The notes beneath the pieces were generated by a model. The model saw only the letters and a list, made by a program, of their open reading frames with translations. It did no database searches and was not told the origin of the DNA. The translations under genes were made by a program, and so were the position numbers. Source: an uncultured bacterium (lineage in GTDB: Bacteria; Bacteroidota; Bacteroidia; Chitinophagales; Chitinophagaceae). Taken from it: a stretch of 64,000 bases of DNA. This document shows, piece after piece, positions 53,511 through 62,651 of the stretch. Numbering within the stretch: position 1 is the stretch's first letter; every line of letters starts with the position of its first letter. The DNA is taken from NCBI GenBank assembly GCA_903826405.1, contig CAIKEH010000018.1:1-64000 (forward strand), given 5' to 3'.

Positions 53511-53826
53511 AACTAAAAGGGACAGAGGCAAGTACTTGAAGCATATCGCTTCATCTTTTATGGTGATACAAAGATGGTCGACATAAAACCGTGGAATGAA
53601 TTTCTTCGACCAATGGCATATAATCTTCGACGAATAGACCTGTTTCATCGATAAACTGTTTTTTTGCCGAGAGTCCGATTGACTCAAGCCCGCACAGGGG
53701 GGATTTCTCCTGAAGGGGTACAGAATGATAAACCGGATTGATAAAATGAAAAATGTCCACCTCTATTGAAGGGACATGAAATAAAAATAGCTATGCTGAT
53801 CAGTAAGAGGGATTCAGAAGGGAATT

Positions 53827-54516
53827 TTACACCACTTTGATCTTTTGCATGAATCTGCTTTTGTGCGCTTTGGACACCGGAATGTTGGCTCCTCGTATGT
53901 ACAGGCAATTCTCTTGGATATCGTCGATACGGGCGAGATTCACTATGAAAGAACGATGTACTTTCAGGAATCGTTGCGGGTCAACCTTGGCTTCCAAATT
54001 CTTGATGGTATTATGGGTGATGTATTTCTTGGCTTCAGTGACGAATTTGACATAATCCCCCATGCTTTCTATGTACAGGATGTCTTCATTCTCCAGCCTG
54101 ATGAGTTTACCATCTGCCTTGATGAAGATATGGTCAGTGCCCGTCTCTGCATCCTGTTCATCTTTTCTGACCTGTACTTTCTGAATGGCCTCCAGAAAAC
54201 GTTGATAAGTGAACGGCTTCTTCAGGTAATCGGTGACATTATACTGAAAAGCATCGTAAGCATATTCCGTCTTGGAAGTGGTCAGAATGACCTGTGGATT
54301 ATAGACGAGCCGATCCATGAGTTCGAAGCCCGAAGCGCCGGGCATCTCCACGTCCAAGAAGATCAGATCGACCACGTTCTCCGACAGATAAACTAGTGCG
54401 TCTTCGGCATTCAGGTAATGTCCCTGAACATCAATGATGCCACTGCGTTCGCAGAATTTCTTCAGAAAATCCGCTGCAGCCTGGAGGTCCTCCACGATGA
54501 TGCTGCTGTATCTCAT
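53827..54516 (-). CDS. LytTR-type response regulator
   Basis: A DNA-binding response regulator of the LytTR (AlgR/AgrA) class. The 229-residue protein has a receiver domain with the phosphorylation site Asp55 in LIFLDVEMPG, a conserved Thr (TTSKTEYAYDAF) at about 79 and Lys near 100, and a C-terminal LytTR domain at about 130-229 with the pattern LKVHRSFIVNLARIDDIQ. It is translationally coupled (four-base ATGA overlap) to an upstream Hpt gene. Confidence 0.94.
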   Translation of the reverse strand: MRYSSIIVEDLQAAADFLKKFCERSGIIDVQGHYLNAEDALVYLSENVVDLIFLDVEMPGASGFELMDRLVYNPQVILTTSKTEYAYDAFQYNVTDYLKKPFTYQRFLEAIQKVQVRKDEQDAETGTDHIFIKADGKLIRLENEDILYIESMGDYVKFVTEAKKYITHNTIKNLEAKVDPQRFLKVHRSFIVNLARIDDIQENCLYIRGANIPVSKAHKSRFMQKIKVV

Positions 54517-54923
54517 GCCCTTTTGTTGTTGAATGTCCTTAATTTGATCTGCTCCTCCCGAATGAGGTAAACGGCATCCAGTACCACTTCATTGATCTGA
54601 TTGAAAGAGAAGAGTAAGTCACTGGTCCCGGCGGTCTGCGTACATTCCTCTTCGAATTGCTGCACGAATTCCTGAACCGATAACAGACCCACATATCCGA
54701 AAAGGGGTTTGATCTTATGGTAAACCTTGCGAACCCCTTCCACGTTGCCTTGATCGAATAGTACGGAGGCAACGGACAGTTCCGAACTGATGGTTCGGAT
54801 GGAAGACAAAAATATCTCTTCGGCAGCCCGCAGGTCACCGTCATAAAGGTCCTCAAGATAAAGCTGGTGGAAATGATCTGAGAATACGAACTCAGTGCGT
54901 GGTTCTTGGAGCATATTGGGCAA
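54513..54923 (-). CDS. Hpt (histidine phosphotransfer) protein
   Basis: A 136-residue all-helical phosphotransfer protein. The phosphorylatable His is His69 in the motif VYHKIKPLFGYVG, which fits the HxxKxxxGxxG pattern of Hpt domains. It overlaps the LytTR regulator by four bases and is divergent from the hybrid kinase, so it is the likely intermediate of a kinase-receiver-Hpt-receiver relay. There is no kinase domain. Confidence 0.86.
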   Translation of the reverse strand: MPNMLQEPRTEFVFSDHFHQLYLEDLYDGDLRAAEEIFLSSIRTISSELSVASVLFDQGNVEGVRKVYHKIKPLFGYVGLLSVQEFVQQFEEECTQTAGTSDLLFSFNQINEVVLDAVYLIREEQIKLRTFNNKRA

Positions 54924-54995
54924 TTTTCAAGGTACGGAATACGTTAGGTCAATGTTATTTCCATATTTATTCTTCTGAAAACCACTGACCGCGAG

Positions 54996-57149
54996 ATGAA
55001 AACGAACATGCTGGACGATATAGTATCTTTCCCCAAAACAATTTTGGAAAGCGGAATCAGGGAATACACTTCCCTGGAACGCCAGAAGAACATACTGAGG
55101 CTCAATCTCTTCCTGTCTTTTGTGCTCGGGCTTGTCCTGATCAGCCTTTCCTTCAATTTCTTTAACGAGCTCTATATCAGCGCCTGTGTGAATCTTGGAG
55201 GTGCTCTTTTGCTCTCCATTGCTTTTTTCCTGAACAAAGACGGCCATTACAAGGCTTCCAAGGTCTTGGGCATCTTCACGACCGACCTCTACCTTTTCGC
55301 CATCAGTTATGTGGAAGGATTGAAATCCGGCCAATATCTCCTGTTTTTCCCCATTCTGCTGGCACTCATTTTCATGCTCGACATCAGAAGAAATCAGGCC
55401 GAGGTCATATTCACGGCTGTGATCACCATGTTCACTACGGCCATGATATTCATTTTGGCGCCGTATCAGAATAAAATGCAGAAAATTGCACCCGAATTGT
55501 TCAGCGGGCTTTTCAGCACGAACCTGTCCCTCTCACTTTTACTAACCTCGGTATTCGCCTATCTAATCCTGAAAACGCTGGAGAAACATGAGAACAAAAT
55601 CATGGAGGAAAAACAACTTTCCGACACCATATATGATACCTCCCTCGATGCCGTATTCATTGTCAATGCCTCTTCCCTGCAGATCATAGATTGCAACAAG
55701 CGGGCACTGGAGGTATTTGGCAAATCTGCAAAACAGGAGATAAATGGACTGGCAGTAGAATCCCTGCTCGGCAAACAGGTTCAGGAACATGTCCTGAGTG
55801 CGAACAAGAATAGCTTCACCAGAAATTCCCCATGGTACGGTAATATGGATTTCGTCCGTAACGACGAGGTCATTTTCTTTGCATACGTGAACATCGTACC
55901 CTTCCATCATCGCCATAATCTATACTGCAAGATCAGCATCCTGGATATCACGGAGATCAAGATCGCAGAATTCGAGATCCTGAAAGCAAAGGAGAAGGCT
56001 GAGAAAGCGGCCCAGGTGAAATCGAGGTTCCTGAGCAATATGAGCCATGAACTGCGCACACCCCTCAACGCCATCATCGGCACCAGCAACATCCTCTTAC
56101 AAGAGGAATATCTCCCGGAACAACGCCAGTATTTCGATGTGCTTCGGCATTCATCCGGCCACATGTTGAACCTGATCAATGACATACTGGATTTCAGCAA
56201 GCTGGAAGCCAGAAAGATGGAAATGGGAAACACCTCTTTCAACCTGAAGAAATTCATGACGAATGCCTTGAACCCATTCATGGCCGGATCCTCCCAAGGG
56301 CAAGTTGCATTCATACTGGATGTGGACGATTCGTTGGATCAGGAGACGATCGGTGACGAAATGCGTCTGAATCAGGTGATCAACAACCTGCTTTCCAACG
56401 CGAAAAAATTCACAGAGCAGGGTTCCATTACCATATCTGCAAGGGAAGAGATGCGCAACGGGGATAATCTACAGATCCGATTTTCAGTACGAGATACCGG
56501 CATAGGAATTCCCGGGAACAAAGTCAGGCAGATCTTTGAGAGTTTTGAACAGGCAGACACGGAGACCACTCGGAAATATGGAGGTACCGGATTGGGGTTG
56601 GCCATCTCCAAGGCGATCGTAAGCCGTATGGGAGGGGAACTCAAAGTGACCAGCGAACCCGGTAAGGGAAGCGAGTTCTTTTTTACCATTGAGATGAAAG
56701 TCAGTCATAACCAAAGATCCTACGTGAATGAGGAAAGTCTGAAAGTATTGAAGGACTTGGATGGCACCCGCATTCTCATGGCAGAGGACAATCCCATCAA
56801 CATGCTCGTGGCGAAACGTTTCCTCATGAAGTGGAAAGTCGAGGTGGACGAAGCACTCAACGGCGTTCAAGCCCTGGAAATGTTCAGCAGGAATACATAT
56901 GACTTACTGCTGATTGATCTCGAAATGCCTGAAATGGATGGGACCCAGGCGGTCGCCGAGATCAGAAAGACGGACACAGACATTCCGATCATCGCTTTCA
57001 CCGCCGCCGTTTATGACAACATGCACGAAGACCTTCTTAAGAAAGGATTCACTGATTTCATGCCTAAACCTTTCCGCCCCGAGGAATTGCATAAAAAAAT
57101 CCTGCAATTGACGATGTACGATCAGCTCCAGAAATTCAAATACGGTTGA
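54996..57149 (+). CDS. Hybrid sensor histidine kinase
   Basis: A membrane-bound kinase of 717 residues. The N-terminus has about five to six helices at about 35-195. A PAS domain follows at about 205-320, a HisKA domain with SHELRTP (His351), an HATPase domain with NQVINNLLSNAKKF (N-box), DTGIGIP and GGTGLGLAIS, and a C-terminal receiver with Asp641 in LLLIDLEMPEMDG. It starts 72 bases from the divergent Hpt gene. The ligand is unknown. Confidence 0.95.
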   Translation: MKTNMLDDIVSFPKTILESGIREYTSLERQKNILRLNLFLSFVLGLVLISLSFNFFNELYISACVNLGGALLLSIAFFLNKDGHYKASKVLGIFTTDLYLFAISYVEGLKSGQYLLFFPILLALIFMLDIRRNQAEVIFTAVITMFTTAMIFILAPYQNKMQKIAPELFSGLFSTNLSLSLLLTSVFAYLILKTLEKHENKIMEEKQLSDTIYDTSLDAVFIVNASSLQIIDCNKRALEVFGKSAKQEINGLAVESLLGKQVQEHVLSANKNSFTRNSPWYGNMDFVRNDEVIFFAYVNIVPFHHRHNLYCKISILDITEIKIAEFEILKAKEKAEKAAQVKSRFLSNMSHELRTPLNAIIGTSNILLQEEYLPEQRQYFDVLRHSSGHMLNLINDILDFSKLEARKMEMGNTSFNLKKFMTNALNPFMAGSSQGQVAFILDVDDSLDQETIGDEMRLNQVINNLLSNAKKFTEQGSITISAREEMRNGDNLQIRFSVRDTGIGIPGNKVRQIFESFEQADTETTRKYGGTGLGLAISKAIVSRMGGELKVTSEPGKGSEFFFTIEMKVSHNQRSYVNEESLKVLKDLDGTRILMAEDNPINMLVAKRFLMKWKVEVDEALNGVQALEMFSRNTYDLLLIDLEMPEMDGTQAVAEIRKTDTDIPIIAFTAAVYDNMHEDLLKKGFTDFMPKPFRPEELHKKILQLTMYDQLQKFKYG

Positions 57150-57317
57150 TCAATAGCCTGCGAAACCAAAAAATACAGACCATTCTGGGTTGATTGATAT
57201 TGATAGGAAAAGATCGAGCCAGTACGAAATGATCTGATGAATGAGTCTCGTCCAAGCCCTAACCAATCTCCAATAGGTTGGCTCACTTCATACATGAGGT
57301 CGAGTTAGATCAACTTT

Positions 57318-58406
57318 TCAATGGATCACCCTGACTTCTACATCGACCCATCCATCAGGTGCCTCATAATTAGGTAATGAGTTGGGAACGACAGAATGGC
57401 AATCACCTTCGGGGATATACTGACCCGCAATACTTTCCAGAAGGTATTGTTGTAGCATTTGTGGAAAGATCACAAGCCTCTTTTTTGCTACAGCGGAAGC
57501 CTGAAAATATCCCAAGGCCAGATCATTTGAATCAGATACATTATGAATGTTGCCGATCAATGGTGCCGGTAACGGATCCAGATTACTGCCGGTCCTCTCG
57601 GTTTGCTCCTGATATTTCTTCCAAAAACCATAAATCTCCGGACTCAGTGAATATTGTTTAACCTCTATATAATGCTTGCCGAACCAATAAACAGGGGAAT
57701 AATATGCCGTCCTGTGAAAGCTGTTCCCGTCGATCAACTGATCCGAAAGGATATTTATCCCATGATCCACCGTCAATTGCTCGCAAAGTGCATTACAATT
57801 GCACATGTAGGGATTCAGGCAAGGCGGATCGAAAGGGCTGCATGGTGTACCCCATGACTTCCGTGGCGCGTACCCCGATGCCGTCCACCGATAGAAGTTT
57901 TTCTGCTGTGCAGGATCACTTGTATTCGTGGCAATGATCATCCGGGTAGGACTTACTTCAACATTCAGGCTTCCTTCATAGACCACGGATAAGCTGTCAA
58001 TCGGTGGCACCGGTCTGATACTCTCGGGATGAGAAACATAAACCTTCCCATCGGAAAGATGAATTTCAAGGATATATGATCTACCGATCGTGCCCAGGAA
58101 AAGACCAGGGGAACTGCGGTAAAGGCCGGGAGAGACCAATTGTAACATGCTCGAATCTCCAGCATCATCCCGGATGATCACTTCAGCATCATTGATCAGG
58201 ATCCTGCTCGAATCCACTGAAAGAAAAGCATTCGTGAATTGACCGCTGTAACTCAATGAAACGAAATACGGGGTCGTATCGTTTGTAATCATCCCTTCGA
58301 CGACCAGTCTCGGGCTCGACCGCTGTATCGGCGGCGGTATCTGTTTGATGCATGCGGTTGTGATGAATACACAGCAGCACAAATAACCCATTTTCTTCAA
58401 TCTCAT
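57318..58406 (-). CDS. DUF4249 lipoprotein
   Basis: A 362-residue outer-membrane-associated lipoprotein of the DUF4249 family, which in Bacteroidota is encoded beside TonB-dependent receptors. The signal peptide ends in the lipobox TTAC (Cys at about residue 19). The rest is rich in beta structure and aromatic residues with four cysteines in the middle (PCSPFDPPCLNPYMCNC). The start is the ATG at 58406, 13 bases after the receptor stop. An earlier in-frame start at 58484 would overlap the receptor gene. Confidence 0.88.
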   Translation of the reverse strand: MRLKKMGYLCCCVFITTACIKQIPPPIQRSSPRLVVEGMITNDTTPYFVSLSYSGQFTNAFLSVDSSRILINDAEVIIRDDAGDSSMLQLVSPGLYRSSPGLFLGTIGRSYILEIHLSDGKVYVSHPESIRPVPPIDSLSVVYEGSLNVEVSPTRMIIATNTSDPAQQKNFYRWTASGYAPRKSWGTPCSPFDPPCLNPYMCNCNALCEQLTVDHGINILSDQLIDGNSFHRTAYYSPVYWFGKHYIEVKQYSLSPEIYGFWKKYQEQTERTGSNLDPLPAPLIGNIHNVSDSNDLALGYFQASAVAKKRLVIFPQMLQQYLLESIAGQYIPEGDCHSVVPNSLPNYEAPDGWVDVEVRVIH

Positions 58407-58419
58407 TTCCTTGGATCTT

Positions 58420-60858
58420 TCAGAAAAAATAATATAACGTGACCGAGGGTACAATGGTACCGAGTATGGACAATTGGTATGCATTCAGCATGTTGCCGTC
58501 CCTTTGGAAAAAAATGGAATACGGATTCTTTCGTGCGTAGACATTATACACCGAAAAGTTCAGGATGGTATACCTCTTTTGATCCGGGAAGCGTCTCGAA
58601 TCGTGAGAAAGTGAAATGTCCAATCTATTGTAAGAAGGCAATCGCCCCCCATTTCGCACTGTATAATCTGTCACTACAGTATTGTTGATGACATATGTGG
58701 CAGCCGGATATGTCGCCGGTCTGCCACTTACATATACGAAATTGCTATTCAGATCCCACCCATGACCGAACCTGAATCCACCGGTGAGGCTCAAATTGGA
58801 AGGTCGATCGTAATTAGAGGGATAATACTCGCCCCCATTTACCCTTTCCACCGCGAATGAAGTGACGTCCCTGATGAAAGATCGTGACCATGTATAGGCG
58901 AACTGGCCATAAATTTTCCCTTTTGTTTTCCTGACATTCACCTCCAATCCATATGACCTTCCTTGCGCTTCAAGTAAATCCGCATCAAGGTAGGGATTCA
59001 TGGAAAGGAAAGCTCCGTTCTTGTAATCCAGGAGATGTTCGGTCGTTTTGTAGAAACCTTCTATCGAGGTCTCAAAAACATCATCTTTGAAATTCCGGAA
59101 AAGTCCTGCAGCGAATTGGTTACCGATAGCAGGCTTGATCTGGACATCACTTAGTTTCCAATAATCAACCGGCGTGATCGCTATCGTATTCGAAATGAGT
59201 TGTAGATATTGATAGGACTTGTCATAGCTGAATTTCAACGAAGTCTTTTTCCCCAAACCTATCTTCAAAGACAATCTGGGCTCCCAACCATCATATGTTT
59301 TTATCGTCTTCCCCTTGTCGTAGGAAATGCTGTCGGTGATCGTTAATTGGGATCTAGGCTTCCCTTCAGCATATTCATAAATGGTGTGAGGGCCCCTGTA
59401 AGAAAAGGACGAATGTCGGATCCCCAGCTCAAAGGAAATGAAATCGTTTACTTCCATACGGTCAAGGGCAAATAAAGAAATCTCGTTTCCATGCTCGGTC
59501 TGCAACGCGATATTTTTGATGCTGGACCCGGATGATGCAGGCTTCAGAAGCCCCGGATTGATCCCATAGTTCACGAAATCGCTCCCTGCTTCAAGATTGT
59601 TTCCCTCCCAAAGCTGAATTCCAAAACTCCCTTTCACCTGCCGGTGCAAAATGGAATTCCGCAATTGGAATTGATAATCTGGTTCTGACCCATTGATGTC
59701 CGATCTGAAATAACTGTAATTGGCATTCAACCGGAAAAAAACTTTCTTGCTCAAATCGGAACGCCAGTTCAGGGATGCCATGTTCGACCCCCACGCATAA
59801 GCGGTATCTCCCTGGAACTTATACTCATCATAACTTCTGTATAAAGACAAGGTGACCCGGTTATTCTGGTTCACGTGATAACTCAACTTCATTGTCCCAT
59901 CATAGAAAAACGCATTGCTGTTCCCCACCTTGCCGGGGAATGCACTGAGCATCATCTTTGGATACGCTACCCTAAATCCCGCCAAAAAAGTCAACTTTTC
60001 AGATAGAGGTCCATCCGCAAAAACGTGTGCACTTACAGGTCCCACTCCGGTGTTGAACCGAATATGCTGTTCGTTTCCGGTCTTCATGCTAATACTTGCC
60101 AAGGAAGAGAGCCGTCCTCCGTAGGATGCAGGGATGGAACCTTTATATAAGTTCAAACTCTGAACGGCATCTGAACTGATCGCGGAATAAAACCCCAAAA
60201 GGTGAGACACATTGAAGATCGGGGCGCCATCAAGCAGCATGAGGTTCTGATCCACACTACCACCCCTGACATTGTACCCACTGGCCCCCTCACCAACCGT
60301 GGTGATCCCTGCCTGAAGCGTCAAAGCCCTGATGATGTCCGCCTCCCCGAAAACCATGGGGACTTTTCTCAATTGTGCCACATTGATGTTCACCGTACTC
60401 ATCCTCCCATCTGCGACATTGGCATCCTTCCTCCTAGACTCCACGACCACCTCACTCAGTTCAGTCGGAGGCTGTTTCTTCAACTCAAAAAGGATATACC
60501 TACTATCGAGCAGATAAGCCATTCTCGTGGATGACTGAAAACCGATTGCGGTACAGGTGATCTCATAGCTGTTCACGGGTAGGAGTATACTGAATTTTCC
60601 CTGTTCGTTGGAAATCGTGGATCGGGTGGTTTTTTTAATAAGTAACGTCGCCCCTTTGATGGGCTCCTTGTTATCAAAATCACGGACATCGCCTTGTAAT
60701 TCCTCCTGCTGTCCAAAAATTCGAGGCGAAATCATGAACAGGAAAAGAAAAATGAACCCGGAGATCAATCTCCTTCTCTTCCCTTTGAAAATAAAGAGGG
60801 CAGAATACAGATCTTTCCCAGTCATGAGAGGAAACTGGTTCCCGGGATCTGATTTCAT
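58420..60858 (-). CDS. TonB-dependent receptor with carboxypeptidase-like N-domain
   Basis: An outer-membrane receptor of about 812 residues that takes up a ligand using TonB. The signal peptide follows a basic stretch and ends FGQQ. A carboxypeptidase-regulatory-like domain comes next (PIKGATLLIKKTTRS and an EQGKFSILLP strand), then a plug with LRKVPMVFGEADIIRAL and QNLMLLDGAPIFNVSHLLG, then a 22-strand barrel ending in an aromatic residue. The start is uncertain: ATG 60858 is used, and 60825 or 60972 are possible. No SusD partner is present; DUF4249 follows. Confidence 0.9.
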   Translation of the reverse strand: MKSDPGNQFPLMTGKDLYSALFIFKGKRRRLISGFIFLFLFMISPRIFGQQEELQGDVRDFDNKEPIKGATLLIKKTTRSTISNEQGKFSILLPVNSYEITCTAIGFQSSTRMAYLLDSRYILFELKKQPPTELSEVVVESRRKDANVADGRMSTVNINVAQLRKVPMVFGEADIIRALTLQAGITTVGEGASGYNVRGGSVDQNLMLLDGAPIFNVSHLLGFYSAISSDAVQSLNLYKGSIPASYGGRLSSLASISMKTGNEQHIRFNTGVGPVSAHVFADGPLSEKLTFLAGFRVAYPKMMLSAFPGKVGNSNAFFYDGTMKLSYHVNQNNRVTLSLYRSYDEYKFQGDTAYAWGSNMASLNWRSDLSKKVFFRLNANYSYFRSDINGSEPDYQFQLRNSILHRQVKGSFGIQLWEGNNLEAGSDFVNYGINPGLLKPASSGSSIKNIALQTEHGNEISLFALDRMEVNDFISFELGIRHSSFSYRGPHTIYEYAEGKPRSQLTITDSISYDKGKTIKTYDGWEPRLSLKIGLGKKTSLKFSYDKSYQYLQLISNTIAITPVDYWKLSDVQIKPAIGNQFAAGLFRNFKDDVFETSIEGFYKTTEHLLDYKNGAFLSMNPYLDADLLEAQGRSYGLEVNVRKTKGKIYGQFAYTWSRSFIRDVTSFAVERVNGGEYYPSNYDRPSNLSLTGGFRFGHGWDLNSNFVYVSGRPATYPAATYVINNTVVTDYTVRNGGRLPSYNRLDISLSHDSRRFPDQKRYTILNFSVYNVYARKNPYSIFFQRDGNMLNAYQLSILGTIVPSVTLYYFF

Positions 60859-60984
60859 TGGACAACGTAGCTCTGTCATGTATTCGGGGTGAATATATCC
60901 AAAGTACCGGAATCGGCAGGTTAATAGCCTTCCAGTATGATAGACGGCCATATGCCAAATGATGAATGGCAATCATATTCAGCC

Positions 60985-61010
60985 AAAAAAAACCGGCCAT
61001 TCAGACCGGT
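60985..61010 (-). terminator. Intrinsic terminator after the first LolA-like gene
   Basis: On the minus strand ACCGGTC and GGCCGGT (one G-U pair, loop TGAAT) are followed by eight T. It lies 21 bases after the stop of the gene at 61031. Confidence 0.8.
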
Positions 61011-61030
61011 CGTATGGAAAGAAATTGATC

Positions 61031-61747
61031 TTATTGGGCAGGCTTGAACAGGGATTCAGAAAGGGTAGGGTTCACCGTCACCTTGTTGATGTTGATGGGC
61101 GCAGGTACCATTCCATTCTCCATAGTCATCGGCATCGTAATGCCTTCGGGTAATTTGGTGAAGTTGCTCAACTTCATGACCTGCTGGATCTCCTGACCAT
61201 TCATACTGACCTTGCTTTGCTCCTGGATACAATAGTAAGTTTTGGAATCGATGCAATAAACGGTCTCTCTGCCACTCTTGCGCGTCAATTTAAGCTTGTA
61301 GCATGAAGCGCCATCAATGTCTTCTTTCCCCAGAAGCGTCACAGTGTGGCCTTTGGAGGCGTAATCAAGAAGATCCCCCTGAAGGTCGAGACCATCCTGA
61401 GCGGCTTTGATCTCATCAGCCGACATGGCCTCGGCTTTGCTTTGACCCTGCATGGGGTTGAAACTCCATCCACCCTCGTTGGTGATGATCGTGTATCCCG
61501 TCATGCTCATCACGGTGAATTCCTGCCTCATGGCTTTGTTGTTCACCCGGCTGATGGTTACCGGTATGTCCATCCCCCCGGTACTGATCCCAGCTTCCAT
61601 GACCAGTGAATTGACTTTTTTCCAATTGTCCGCTCCTCCGATCGCCTCGATATGCTTGGACACGATCTCATCCACTGTTTGTGCGCTCAGGTTCGTCTGC
61701 ATGAATATACCGGCCGCAACAAGGATAAATAGTTTGAATGCTTTCAT
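61031..61747 (-). CDS. LolA-like exported protein (copy 1)
   Basis: A 238-residue protein with a signal peptide (about 1-22, ending LSAQ) and a LolA/LolB-like beta-sheet fold seen in many Bacteroidota outer-membrane lipoprotein-sorting-like proteins. It shares with the adjacent gene the pattern T-x-DE, a conserved GG-x-x and the segment YCIDSKTYYC versus FYIDPKTWYM. The start is the ATG at 61747. Genuine LolA function is not proven. Confidence 0.82.
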   Translation of the reverse strand: MKAFKLFILVAAGIFMQTNLSAQTVDEIVSKHIEAIGGADNWKKVNSLVMEAGISTGGMDIPVTISRVNNKAMRQEFTVMSMTGYTIITNEGGWSFNPMQGQSKAEAMSADEIKAAQDGLDLQGDLLDYASKGHTVTLLGKEDIDGASCYKLKLTRKSGRETVYCIDSKTYYCIQEQSKVSMNGQEIQQVMKLSNFTKLPEGITMPMTMENGMVPAPININKVTVNPTLSESLFKPAQ

Positions 61748-61825
61748 GATTGTTGAATTGTGTTTTATTGTTGTGTTTTGGGCATGTTGAATTCTGGATT
61801 GATACAAATCCCGAAAGGAGACTTC

Positions 61826-62548
61826 CTACTGTTCAGGGCGGAAGAGCTTAGCATCAGCTGGCTTGTTCACTTCGATCTTTTCGAAATTCGTTGTGCCGCC
61901 CATCCCGACGACCGTAGTGGCGAATGGGAATATATAGCCGTCATCAGTTTTCCGGAAATCAGAGTAGTCTATGCTCACTTCCTGGTCGGGGTTACCACCA
62001 CCACGGCGCATACCCATTCCTTTGGACTTCATCCGCACCATGTACCAAGTTTTCGGGTCTATGTAAAATGTGGCATCCTTCCCGGAGGCATATGTCACTT
62101 TGATTTTATAGCAATTGGCACCGTTCACATCTTCCTGGCCCTGCATTTCCAATTTATGCCCCTTTATAGCATAGTCCACCAGCGGCCCGGCCAGGTCCAG
62201 TTCATTCTGCTGGCCAGCCACCATTTCCGGGGCCATGGCTTCGAACTTACCCCCATTCTGCGGATTCGTCCGCCATCCCTCCTTGTCGTTCAGTATCATC
62301 GTAAAACTGAACATGCCCGAATTCACCTCACGGCGCATCTGCTTCCTGTTTTCCTTCCATAACTTGCTGTTGACCTCGTTTCCATTTCCCATTACGGAGA
62401 CCCCTTCCATATAGACGGACTGGATGGAATTGAGCTTATCCTTTCCTCCCATAGCTTTGGTATAATTACCCAGGACCTCATCAAGGGTCTGTGCCCTCAT
62501 TGAGCCGAAAGTCAGGAGCAGCAGAAGAAGAAAAAATGAATTTTTCAT
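61826..62548 (-). CDS. LolA-like exported protein (copy 2)
   Basis: A 240-residue paralogue of the neighbouring protein, with a strong signal peptide (about 1-20, ending MRAQ) and the same fold. Shared points are the N-terminal helix TLDEVLGNYTKAMGGKDKLN, the middle segment GKDATFYIDPKTWYMVR and the C-terminal IEVNKPADAKLFRPEQ. The two differ strongly elsewhere, so the duplication is old. The genes are 78 bases apart and probably one unit. A TATATTTG element lies 20 bases upstream. Confidence 0.82.
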   Translation of the reverse strand: MKNSFFLLLLLLTFGSMRAQTLDEVLGNYTKAMGGKDKLNSIQSVYMEGVSVMGNGNEVNSKLWKENRKQMRREVNSGMFSFTMILNDKEGWRTNPQNGGKFEAMAPEMVAGQQNELDLAGPLVDYAIKGHKLEMQGQEDVNGANCYKIKVTYASGKDATFYIDPKTWYMVRMKSKGMGMRRGGGNPDQEVSIDYSDFRKTDDGYIFPFATTVVGMGGTTNFEKIEVNKPADAKLFRPEQ

Positions 62549-62567
62549 AACTGATAATTAGGTTGGT

Positions 62568-62575
62568 CAAATATA
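62568..62575 (-). promoter_or_regulatory. -7 element for the LolA-like genes
   Basis: The minus strand reads TATATTTG, a perfect TAnnTTTG, 19 bases before the ATG of copy 2. No -33 TTG is visible at 19 bases. Confidence 0.45.
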
Positions 62576-62651
62576 AGATAGTAGAATCACCCGTTAGTCC
62601 CGTTTATACTTTAACTTATCGATTTTATATAAAATTTGCATTATATCCCCT

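Larger units (their letters stand above)
53269..53826. other. Long non-coding region upstream of the BNR gene
   Basis: These 558 bases lie between the LytTR regulator gene and the BNR gene, both on the minus strand. The part nearest the BNR gene (53364-53510) contains hairpins and a strong terminator, described separately. The remainder has a small hairpin GAAGC-GCTTC near 53550 and no convincing reading frame: the possible frames of 60-80 codons lack family features. Confidence 0.6.

Noticed and set aside
53451-53760. Overlapping 69-78 codon frames in the region upstream of the BNR gene
   Set aside because: They overlap the structured RNA candidate, share no features with known proteins and use different frames.
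54927-55334. A 135-codon minus-strand frame overlapping the start of the hybrid kinase
   Set aside because: It lies opposite the kinase transmembrane region and has no recognisable features; the kinase is certain.
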